This document shows positions 1-12,000 of a stretch of DNA of 64,000 nucleotides, piece after piece. Position 1 is the first letter of the stretch. Each line of letters begins with the position of its first letter. A program made the position numbers and the translations under genes. The stretch covers positions 186,001 to 250,000 of the forward strand of contig JAGVSM010001281.1 of assembly GCA_022494885.1 (NCBI GenBank), in the 5' to 3' direction. The stretch is from Micrasema longulum (lineage: Eukaryota > Arthropoda > Insecta > Trichoptera > Brachycentridae). The notes beneath the pieces are model-generated. The model made no database searches. It was given only the letters and a program-made list of their open reading frames with translations, and was not told the origin of the DNA.

Positions 1-400
1 TCCAGATGAACTAGCTGACAGGCGTCTCACGCTTAGATCAGCTACGTCTACGGCGAGAGGAAAAATTATTATACCTCTACGCAAACAGCGCACTAAATTT
101 AGTGAACATTTGCGGTCGCAGGCCCTATGGCATGGAATGCTCTCCCAGCAGAGGTGTGAGGCTGTGCAAGTGAAGTGATGTTTCGGAAAAAAACTTAAAA
201 CCCACTTGTTCTCTAAATCATTTGAATGAATCCGTAGCATGTGACAACAAAATAAATTGTTTTAATTCAATTACAAATTTAAAAGCTTCAATTAAATTCA
301 TATAACTATAGAATCACTATATAAAGCGCCCTTAAGGTATTATATTACGAAAATGGCGCTGCATAAGTTATTTATAATAAAAATAATAACTTTATATTTA
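1..400 (+). mobile_element. 3' end of a non-LTR retrotransposon
   Basis: The first 240 bases translate as a broken C-terminal reverse-transcriptase tail (around 'PDELADRRLTLRSAT', then 'FGKKLKTHLFSK'), like the end of Jockey/CR1-type ORF2. An A/T-rich UTR follows. At about 328-365 there is a short hairpin with arms AGCGCC and GGCGCT, then an AAT-rich tail. The same terminal hairpin recurs at about 10670 and 62960, which marks it as a conserved 3' end. The element starts left of the window. The clade is uncertain. Confidence 0.6.
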
Positions 401-3400
401 GTAGACACTGTTAAAATTGATTAAGATATAATTCATTGGTAAATTATACCTTAATAAAGAAACTTGGGTAGCTTTAAAACCAGTCGGTATAAAAAAAGTG
501 GATTATTTTGACGATTTGTTAATTTATTGCTCTTTGCATGAAATAGTACAGATTATGTTTATTTATAACCTTTATTATATTCGAGTTCAATAGATGTACC
601 TACCTCAATTCTCAAATAACTAGATACAATTCCACAGTGTATAATAATATCAATAATATCCATTCAGTGTAGTAACGAGATAGTTTCGTGTCACTATTAC
701 CAGATCCCAATCATGTCGAACCCTAACCTTTTACTTGAAATCACTTTAGATCAGTAAACGGGATAAAAAAACTGCTCGCAATTTGCACAGCGCAGCGCCA
801 TAACTGATCGTGAGCTGTGAATTTTCTTTGTCCACCATTATTAGTCGGCCGTTTCCCGCGCCCGGCGAGCGGCTCATGCTCGGATACTGTGATAGTGAAT
901 ATCTTTGGCAAATTGGAGGGAAAATTACGCGGGAATTGACTTCTGTAACAATCCGATGGAATTAGGTGCTGCCAACAAAAGGATCGGCATTGCATAGAGA
1001 TGTACCTGCCTCGGTAGGGTACCTGCCCGCTCGTAGTTGCGAGAAGACGGAATACACACCTCGTAAAGGCTCGCGGAACTTGTCTGGTCGAGTAGAACAG
1101 TGACGTTTCAATGATCATTCGAATTTCAAACTGTTCATGGCTGAAGTTGCCAATTTATTCGTCAAAAGCTGCAATCATTGGCATATTAATACACCTAGAC
1201 ATGTCCTGAACCCTCAAAAACTATGACATTTAATTAATGCCTAAACCCTCAGTCGAAAAACGAACTACTTTGAATGACGTCACAAGTTCTTATGAATCAA
1301 CCAATCAATTACAGCGTTGATATAAGTTGTGATATATTTCCGGTTTCCGGTTATTATCTGATATTTTATAATATTTTATTTTATTTTATTTATTTGGATA
1401 ACCAACAGCTATAATTATCTTATATATATATAACAAACAAATAATAAATGAGCCAATTACAGGTTTTCACAAGTAGCGTCACAGTAAGTTAAAAAAGATT
1501 CTCGAACATAAACTGAATTTAATGTAAATTCAAAAGAAAAGAAAAAATATTACGAATTATTTCGAAAGGAAACGCCGTACGTCATTAAGATTATTTGCAA
1601 ATAAATCTATGTTAAATGATTTATTTATAACATTAAAATTATTAAAAGTTTGCCATAAATATGAATTTTGCCTATAATTAAATGAAACAAGAGGTATGTG
1701 AAGAAGAGGGTTATTTCTTAAAACTTTGGAAGGAACATTGATAGAAAGTTTGCATAGTAGTTCAGGACAGTCGATTGAACCAGAGGCAATTTTTAGTAAA
1801 TATCTACGGGGTTGTGTTTAAATGGCACAACAACTCATCGAGGAGAACTAGTAACGTCACGAGCGGAGTAATTTCAAAATTACAAAACTTTAAAAAATCA
1901 TAAATATGAGGATACGATACATAAAAACAAAAAATATGTAAAATTGGCTTAGTTTGATAGTCGAACTATAATTTAAAAAAACTACTGAACTTCCTCATTA
2001 TTTGTGACAACCGGTTTCAGATAAACTAAACAATTTTTAATGTTAATTTTTTTTTTATCAGGAAAAACAACAGATGTTATTTAAAAAATAAAAAAATGTA
2101 AAAAATAGTACATACGTACTTTCAGTTTAAAAAAATCACAAATTTAATGAGAGAACATATTACACGATGAAGAAAAAAACATAAAATATTAAATAAGAAA
2201 ATAAAAAAAAACACTTGAAAAGGGTTGGCGATGAGGAAAAAAGTGGAGGATTGAAGGAGAGGGATTTTTTAAATATAGTTGACCAATTCGAAATTTACTT
2301 ACGAAAGTTAAATAAACATATTAATTGGTTTAAACATTAAAGATAAATGTTTCTCTTTAGAGTGTTTCAAAAAGTTATTTTTTAAGTCACAAAATTTAGT
2401 AGATATTAAAATGTTAATAAAATTTTGTTTAATGCTTTATTTAGTTCATTGCATAATATGAACTAATGTACACTTATATTTTAATTACATTAAATTATTT
2501 AATTACAAAATTTACCAAGAACATACAACTTTTTTTATTGATTTTAATTATTTTAAGATTCTCCACTTCTTTTTTATTTTTTTTTTGACTCTCGTACAAT
2601 GAGGTTTGAAACTCCGTTTTTCTACTCATTGATAATACTATGTTTTTTTACTCTAGTTTCATATGTACAGCATTGTTGGTTAAATATTAGTTTATTATTT
2701 ATTTTATTTAACCACTTAACTATTTTATGAATTAAAATTTAAACATGATATTATATTTATTTTTGCATTATTTTTATGACATTACGTTTGTTAACCACCA
2801 GGCGAGTGCCAATAATAAAAAAAGTAAAGATTGATTGAAGAATAAAAATGTATTTTCCACACCACTGGCATTAGCTATCGTAAATTGTAATATCTAGATC
2901 TAGTAGATAACTACTGCAAATTGGAAAATTACTTCGGGACACTGTGAAAGGACTCTAGATTATGACGAAGGTTGGCGAGGTTAGGCAAGGCTGATCGACT
3001 GCATGTTCCATGTGTTCTGTGGCTCTGTGAAAATTGATTATCGTCTTAAACCAACCGCTCCGTTATTGCCCGGCAATAAAATTATTTTAATGACTGACAT
3101 AATACCGAATAACGGAACAACAGAAGACGAGGCGTCTGCAAGGAAACCCGCGGATGCTAACAAACACTTCTTACTACCTTCTTGAGAGATTCTGGCCATC
3201 AGCTATTAATTCCCTACGTAATAGTCTTTATATTGGACGCAATAAAATACTATCAATATTACTGGATTATCTGGTTTCGTAGTGACTGGGAAATTATTTT
3301 TATGATGGCGTTACGATTCTCAGCTTTCTATATGTATTTGCGTTTTATTCGTTTATTGTAAATATAAATTTACAATCATCACGTTTTATGATTGCATGTA

Positions 3401-3780
3401 TCTGTATAAATATTTAACTGCCTATGTAATTAGTTGACAATCAGTGAGATGAAAGAAATACCTACCTGTTAAAAATACCTATATAATTCATATTATGTGT
3501 TCACAAAACTTTTCACTAGCCACAGTATGTTAAGCATTTATCTATCCTTTTTTTTTCTCAAAAATTTCTCGAACAATACATATCTAGCGGGGTTTAAAAT
3601 TTCACCGAGGTATTCTGAAACCGCATAACCTTCCTCCACAAAAATCCTGTTAAGTACCTAGTAGATATTTTTATTTTAACATCTTTTCCCTCACCCGGAC
3701 TGGCATCTAATCTATAAAAGTGAACCACCTTACGAAAAAAAAGCGTAGCTATTCAATACCAAACGCCATTATGCATAATT
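401..3780. other. Intergenic, no gene recognised
   Basis: Mostly AT-rich. It contains a GC-rich patch at about 770-1110, a repeat copy centred on TGACGTCAC at about 1262-1360, and a probably retrotransposon-derived stretch at about 1370-1860 that I cannot classify. A 60-codon ORF at 3003-3185 resembles nothing I know. A perfect 20-bp palindrome built on ATGCAT lies at 3769-3788. Confidence 0.5.
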
Positions 3781-3789
3781 ATGCATAAC

Positions 3790-4190
3790 TATTTATTTTA
3801 TTTTGTTACTTTTTGAACAAACTAAACAATTAAATGTAACTGAACCCTTTAAACTAGAATCTTTAAAATTTATTCATAAATTAGCCACTGATGTAATTGT
3901 AGACGAAGAATTAAAACTTGAAAAAAACTGTAGTAAACATGAACACAAAAATATCATATACAATCTTTTAAAACGAGAAAAGGACAATCGAGACTAATAA
4001 ACCATGGACTGAAATTATACAATAAACTACCAGACAAAACTAAACAAAAGACTCAGACAACCTTTACAAAAGATGTTAACAATATTATTATTAACAGTAG
4101 AACGTGAATTTTAAAAATGAAAATATTTTGTTAAATGTATGTAATCCGTAAGGGTTTATCAATGAAATTTAAATTAAAAAAAAAAAAATT
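3790..4190 (+). mobile_element. 3' end of a non-LTR retrotransposon
   Basis: The frame from 3803 reads 'EPFKLESLKFIHKL', and after two stops 'HGLKLYNKLPDKTKQ', the usual closing segment of Jockey/CR1-like ORF2. A short UTR and an A-rich tail follow near 4175-4190. It is 5' truncated and carries stops, so it is a dead copy. Confidence 0.6.
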
Positions 4191-6037
4191 GATAGTGCAT
4201 ATTGCGGTGTTTTAATACCTACTTGTACTAATGACAGCGTATCTTGACATTTTTTAAATGTAAGAAGAGTTTAATCTAACTCAAACGCTTCAAATGACAA
4301 TCCAATAGAATAAAATTGAGTTTTCTTTAGATGCGCAGAGTGTCTAATTTGGTTAAAGTGTAACGTGCATTACATATTCTGTAAATTTTGCATTGTCGTA
4401 ACGTGTCATTTTAAGCACACTGCACCAAATCGGTAAAATCCCGAACATTGGAGAATCGGCATGCGTAGAAACATTACCCGAATCGAAGACTCTAACCTAA
4501 CAATGAGTGAAAAACAACCTTTTGAAATAAATTATTCAAGCCGATTTTGTAGTGAATTGAACCTGTTACCCCGCACTTCCAAATATTTGTATTAATACAC
4601 AAAGCAAATTAAGGAGAACTTTATCAAATCCAATAACATCCCATTATATACATAGGTATTTCAAGATTACGTCTGCCATATAATATGTAGCTGAAAATAA
4701 AGACTACGCGTTACTTGTGGGTGTATAATTTAATAAAGAAATGTATGAATTGTATTATGATGAAATTTTGTCGATCTCCGACCTTTCTTTCTGTGTCGTA
4801 ATTTCTTTTCTCACAAAGACCTCCCTACTCTAAAAAATAACATAATAACGATCGCTAACGACCCATCTCTAACGACCACCGGCGCGGTGCGGCTAATGCA
4901 GTGGTACCAACCAAAGCAAAAATAAATTTGGCATCGTAATTTTGATTGGGTAAATACCTTTCTGCCTTGCCTACGTACTCACGGCTTACAATTTTCAAAT
5001 AGCAAAATGTAACACAATACATCCTGGTTACCAATAATTAAATTTAAGATTGTGGATTCGCGATAAAATCAATTTGCTTAAATCACACTACGATCGTATC
5101 TGTTAAATCTGATGATTATCGGCCAATATGTTTTTCAATAATTTCTGAAACTCTAAAAAGAGTAATTGACCAAATCGAAATGGGAGGAAGAAGTAAAAAA
5201 AACTTGATTGAATGACATAATCCTTAAATACGGTCTCGAAAAAAAAAAGTTTAACGATCTCATAACTTAAATAGTTAAACGATTTTAGCAATTAATTTAA
5301 TGAGGTTATAGCAATTTACCAGTTCGTTAATGAATTTAGAATGTTAATAAAAATATCCTTAATTACATACGTCTTTAGCAGGATAATATTTACCATCTTA
5401 GTTTTTCTATGAATTTCTTTTATTTAAATGCGTGTAAAACAAAAGACGATTAATACAAGTAAATAATCGAAAATCATTTACGCATTAACTATCATTCTTT
5501 TTTAATTAAAGTAGGTACCTACAAAAATGCCAAACATTTTCAATGTTTTGTTGAATACGCGGATCTTTATGCCGAGTGGAGTTTTTTCAGAGGGCTTAAA
5601 GAAACATTTTTTGTCAAAAAATGTAATATCATTTTTTATGTGTCGATAATAGGCGCCATTTCCTTGGCACCTTTCTTGTCTAAAACGGTATTACTAACGA
5701 CATCTATATTTGAGTAGAGTTACAATTGACACAAGTACGTATTATTTTAGAATTGAACCACTTTGCGAAATTTTAAATAATGTAATTCCTGTGTTATCGA
5801 CATTACATCAAACGTCAAAACAATGTTTTCAAGTATCTATAGAAGTAAACATTACTATTCGGTGCTTCTAAAACCATTAAAAATAATTTACATTTGAAAA
5901 GGTGTTATAAATCATATGATAATTATTTTTTCCACTGAGAATTATTACTTTTTCTTAAGAATGATTGATAGCAATTTCAGTTGGTTCTGTTGTCAGTTAA
6001 GTGAGGTTATCTAACAAGCAGAAATATTTTTTGTGAA
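4191..6037. other. Intergenic and 5' region of DHX34
   Basis: AT-rich DNA with no ORF of note. The promoter and 5' UTR of DHX34 must lie in the right part, but I see no TATA box or initiator strong enough to mark. Confidence 0.4.
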
Positions 6038-9000
6038 ATGGAAGGTCATTCAAGATCTAGTGGTGGAAGTCGAAAACGGAGACGATCAAGAAGTAGCCAT
6101 AGAGAATCTCAAAACTACCGAAGATCTCGTTCTAGTAGTAGATCCAGAAATCAATATAAACAGCCTACCAAACAAGAAAGAAGAGAGAAAGGGGATCAAA
6201 GATCTCAATCCTCTGATAAAACTGATAAACGAAATAACTCTGAGTTTAGTTTTATTGATTTCAAATCTGAACTAAACCGCTTGTTGTTCTCGGGAACTGG
6301 CAACGAACAAATAATTCAAGACTTAAACGATTTCTGGCAATTTGTTGTAAAGTACGAAGGATTATTAAAGAAGAATGGAAAAACTGTATTAAACGAACGA
6401 ATAACTGATACTTCCACATGTGATGGACAGGGAATGCCATCGGAATATAGCAAAGTTCATTGCATCAATTTTAAACTTAGAATTGGATTAGAGGAGTTGT
6501 ATTCTCGAATTTCGCCTTATGATAGAGAATGCGATAGACAGAAAAAACGACTTACTAAAAATATTGTACAGCAGTTTGTAGATGTGGTTATGTTGTATTT
6601 GGATTTTAAGAATAAGGAAAAGTTCCAAAAACTGAAAACTCTTCGGAAGTTCCAATCGGAATTGCCAGTTGCGGAATTCAGGTGAACACTTTGTAATTTT
6701 CCTATTACTTCTTGAAGTAGGTACTTAACATTTAACTTTTTTGTATATAAACATAATTTGTAGAAGACAGGAAGATGGGTATATTATAATCTCTTGAAGT
6801 AAATTTGGTGTGCATGTGATTTCTGATTATTGTGTACAATTAAGAACAATACTAATCCTTTCTATCGGATAAATTATCACTTTTTTTAAGTACTTAATTT
6901 TGTTTACAATATTTTGAGTTTGATGCCTAGACTTCCATGTTCTCTTCTCTAAAATGTAACTCCTTTAAATATTTAGGTACTGAAATGACTAATGATAACA
7001 ATTATAGTACCGAGATTAGAGCACGGCTATCAGCAGCAAACAGATGTTATTATGGCTTGTTTAAACATCTGAGATTCAAATTGCTCACTAGAAAAACTAA
7101 GACCATTATTTACAAAACTCTCCTCAGACCGGTCATTGTATATGGTGCCGAATGCTGGGTTATGACCAAAAGGGATGAAAACATGGTATTAGTATTTGAA
7201 AGAAAAATATTAAGGAAGATATTTGGTGCTGTCAACCAAAACGGAGTGTGGAGGAGACGGTTCAATTATGAATTAGAGGCACTGTATGGCGAACCCAACA
7301 TTGCACAATTCATAAAAATAAGAAGATTATAATGGTTGGGCCATGTGCACAGAATGAACAATAACCATACCCCAAAAAAGATTCTTTATACCACTCGGGA
7401 AGGCAGACGAAGCAGAGGCAGACCAAAATTAAGATGGCTGGATAATGTGGAAAGTGATATTAGAGCAATTGTTCTAACGAACTGGAAAAGAGCCCCAGGG
7501 TGCAGGGGGAATGGAAACAGATTCTGGAGAAGGCCCGGGCCCACAACGGGCTGTAGCGCCACTGATCATGAAAATGTTCTCCATCCCTGTTGTAATTTGT
7601 TATTTTTTTTATTTAGGGAGAAAATTGTAGAAGCGGTGAAACAGGAACAGGTTGTAATTATAGCTGGAGATACCGGATGTGGAAAATCTACTCAAGTTCC
7701 TCAATATTTAAGTGATGCTGGATTCATAAGCATAGGTAAACATTTCTTTGTTTTATTTAATTGATTATATGCAGAATTTTGAAAAGTAAATCACTAGAAT
7801 GATAAGAATCTTACAATAACTTGTCTATAATAACCTTCCCGGCGCTTTTAAATATAATGTACGGATGTAGAAATAAAGATTCATTGAATACAAAAACATG
7901 CAACAAATGCTTATAAATATATTCAATTGTTTTTGTATTTAATAATGCTTATTTCTAGCTTGCACCCAACCTCGTAGGATTGCCTGTATATCTCTCGCTA
8001 AACGAGTGTCTTATGAAACTTTAACTCAATCCGGAACTGAAGTGGGATACCAAATAAGGTTTGAACGCAACAGAAACCAGGGAACTAAGATATGCTTTAT
8101 TACTGAAGGTCTTCTTCTCAGACAGGTATTTAAATAAATAATCATTTATTTTCGTATTCACTTGAAAACAAATTGATGGTTAAAATGGTTATATTTTAAC
8201 ATTACTTAGAATCATTTAATATATCACAAGAAAAAACTACACACAACACTACTACTATGCAAATGTTTTTCATTTTCGTCAAAATGGACAAAATAGGTTG
8301 CATAAAAAGATAAAACAATCCATTTTGTCAAAAATATAATAGAACTTTCTTTTGGATTTACTTGGTATAACATGGGATTGTTTATATTGTATTATGTAAA
8401 TCATTTGACATTTTTCCATGTATCTTTTTTAGGTGGCATCTGAATCAGCACTATCAAATTATGATGTCATAATTTTAGATGAAATTCACGAGCGCCATTT
8501 ACATGGAGACTTTTTACTGGGAATACTAAAGTGCCTCATACAATCCAGGAAGGATTTGAAATTAGTTCTTATGTCTGCAACTATTAATATTGAACTGTTT
8601 TCTAATTATTTTTCAAATGAAAACGCAGTGGTTATAGAGGTTTGTTAAATATTTCTCTCTCTTAGGGCTAGTTGCACCAATAAGCTAAGTTCTTCTTCCT
8701 TTTCCACATCCGCTCCTAATTGGAGCATGTGGACATCACTAGAAGCCTTTAGGAAACCATATCGCAAGCCAGCAGTCGCCAAATAAGGTATCTCCGACAG
8801 ATCATCATCGAAGGCCTTCCAGGGTGGCGGGAGGCTGCTATTGTAAAGAAGGTGCAACTTCGGGTTAAGGCCTTCCTGGGGCATCCGCATCATGTTTCCA
8901 AGCCAGTTCCATTTCCACACCCTCAAAACGCTCTTATAGCGGGCTGCTGCGTCCATTCTCGGACTTGGTAATGAAATCTAACCAACTTATATCTAATATT

Positions 9001-12000
9001 CTCCTCAACCACTAACTTAACTCTCAAAACTAAGTTAACAGTATCTTGAGTTTGTCCAAATTTTTATAGACAAAATTCTGGAGACTGACTAGACTGGGAT
9101 CCAACCCCCTTTGGATTTATCAAAATTAATATATCGCAACAGAGATGATAAGTGGCTTTTTAAACCTGCCAATGACAGATAATAACCTCTGTAAATGCCT
9201 AGACTTCTATAATCCCTTCTAAAAATGTTCTTCATCTCTGTTATAATATATTAAAACTAAGTTTTTAAATATTCAAAAATATTTCATTATTATTTAACAT
9301 TAATCTTTTTTTCAATTATTTTTTGGTAGTGCAACTGACCCTTAGGTCAGATGTTTGATCGTTAGTAATAGTTAAAATACAAAAGTAATAGTAACAATTT
9401 CAAAAACAAAATAAAGGAATTCTTTTTCAAAACATTAACTATTACTTTTCATTTTTAATTACTAATAATGATCAAACAACCCAACCTTAGATGTTATTCA
9501 CTATTTTACTTATATTTTAAAGACAATAAAAAAATGGTTACCTATATAATCCATGAATACAGGTTTGAACTGTGCAATTCAAGATAAGGCTATGACTAAG
9601 CTGCTAATCTATAGCATGATAAAAGTACCCCGAGTTAAAGATAATAATCATCATCATATCCATGAAATATTACAATTTTAAACCACCCTTGTAAATAATC
9701 ATTTTGGTAATGGTAGGTGATTGTCATTCCTCTCCACTCGATTTCCCTTTTAAGGATTTTTTCTTGAGTAGTCATTAAATCAAAAACACTCGTCCAGGAT
9801 TCTGCTCTATTTCACTTACAGGGCTGTATTCTATATCCAAAAGTTAATTATATGAATCATAATTCATAATGAGTACTTATGAGAAATCCGTATTTTTATT
9901 TCAATAAATTTGGTGTCATATATAAATTGATAAGTATTGATTTTAGGTCCCTGGAAGACTATTTCCTATCCAGCTAATCTACCGACCGATATTTGTAGAG
10001 GGTCGTCCGAGTAAATCAGAACGTCTCGATCCTCAACCTTATCTCCAAGTGATGCAGCTAATTGATAGCAAATATCCCAGTAAGTTCAATTAAATAACTT
10101 ATTTTTACATTATTGAAAAAATCTGTATTTGCATTCTTTTAATTTAACCATGTATTTCAATTTTGGGGGCATTTTTGACTAGTAAATAACTGTGCTAGAA
10201 AATGGGAATCAAGTTGTCGCAGAGCGAGGGTTCACTGTATTCCTCACTGCGAAATATTGTTCTGAGGAATAAATTTACAAGTTTTTTTTATGAAGAATGA
10301 TTTTTGTTATAAATTATTATTTAATATAAGGAATACATGCAATATTTTCTATGTTTCATAAAGAAAACTTAATTTTACTTTGTAGATAAAATTGATGATA
10401 AATGTTAACTTCCCATTGGAATACAGGCCCAGGTGGGATCCCATACAACAATCCCCTAATCGCATTCAGCAAACGGTGGACGTTTCTTGTTTGCTGAGTA
10501 TAACCTTTTTAAACCAATGACTCTTTGGTATATCTGGTTGAATCTGAGCGTAGTGTTTCCCTTTGTAAAGTTTACTAATGCTCCGCTGTTCACATCTATG
10601 AACTAGAATCCCAACCGTCCATGCGCTCTGTAGCTGCAAGACGTGTTGGGATATTTATTTATTTTACAGCGCCCTTGAGGTGATTTTCACAAAAATGGCG
10701 CTATATAAATTATCCAAACATTATTATTATTATTATTATTATTATGGACATTTGACCGACATTATCTTTAAAACATAAAATATTATTTAACATGACATAA
10801 AAAAATCAGTTTTATGTAAAATAAAATTTGTTTTATTTTTAAGTTCAAAGTTTTTTTTTTTAAAAGAAAAAGAAATATTTGCGTTCTTATGATTTACCCA
10901 AATATTTAATTTTGACGGCCATTTTCAACGAGTTGTAAATAACTCACTATTAGAAAATGGGAATCAAGTTGGGGTAGAGTGAGATTCGAACCACGGACTT
11001 TTGGTCCGTGAGTTCGAGATACTAGCCACAGGACCACAACCCGATTCAGTTCATTAATTCAATTACTATTATTAAATTAACCTTTACTTATCCTACTCTG
11101 TTGCGTCAACCAATGTTTCCGCATCTACTATAAGATTTTAGAGAAATTAACAAATTGCTTTTTTTTAAATTTTTATTAATTAATCTTATATTTGTGTTAT
11201 GGTTATATTTTTCGCGATCTGGCAACATTACGCGGCGACTTCAAGCATGCGTGCGGTGAAAGTTGGGCAAAGTGGGGGGGATTTTTGGACACAGTCCGAT
11301 GTATTCAAATATGATTCTACGCTCCTTCTGGACTATTCTTAATTCTATGCTTAAAACATTTAAAAAAATACCAAAATCTGAGGAGCACTTTGAAAGACTG
11401 ACATTAACTACCATTTATGATTATTTTTGCAATCGCAATACCCAGAGATAATGTAGAAATATAACAAGTTGTAATACCTACTTATTGTTAAATTTTATTT
11501 ACAGAGGATGAAAAGGGAGATTTGTTAATATTCTTGTCAGGTATGCAAGAAATTACATCAGTTGTGGATGCAGCCAAGCAGTATGCTGACAAATCTCATA
11601 ATTGGATCGTTTTACCTCTTCATAGTAGTATGTCTATCGCTGACCAAGATAAGGTGAAACATAGTTATACTTTTCATCAATCAACTTTATGAATTTGATT
11701 AATTTGTTTATTTATTTGCATTATACGCTATATCAAACATTAAAAATAATGTGTCCTTACTGGGGTAACCCGTGCCGAGGACACTTCACAATATGCTTTT
11801 TTTACATGTGGGAGTACAAGAAAACGTAATATACAGAGAGAAACTTACAAAATTTCAAAACCGTATTACTCACAATTTAAAATGCATAGTTTATTTATTT
11901 AATTTCTAAAAATAAAGTATGTACTTTACATTTTCTCAAGTATTGTAATGGAGCAAATATTTCAAAATTGATTTGTCCAAATGACACAATCCATTTTACT

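Noticed and set aside
741..1118. 125-codon minus-strand ORF as a gene
   Set aside because: No recognised motif and no splice or poly-A context. It arises from the GC-rich patch.
3003..3185. 60-codon plus-strand ORF
   Set aside because: No family resemblance, flanked by stops and AT-rich DNA, no partner exons found.
6937..7764. Retrotransposon frame as part of the DHX34 protein
   Set aside because: The 142-codon ORF at 7336-7764 runs from LINE sequence into exon 2, but the AG at 7615-7616 restores the helicase frame from exon 1. The LINE part is intronic.
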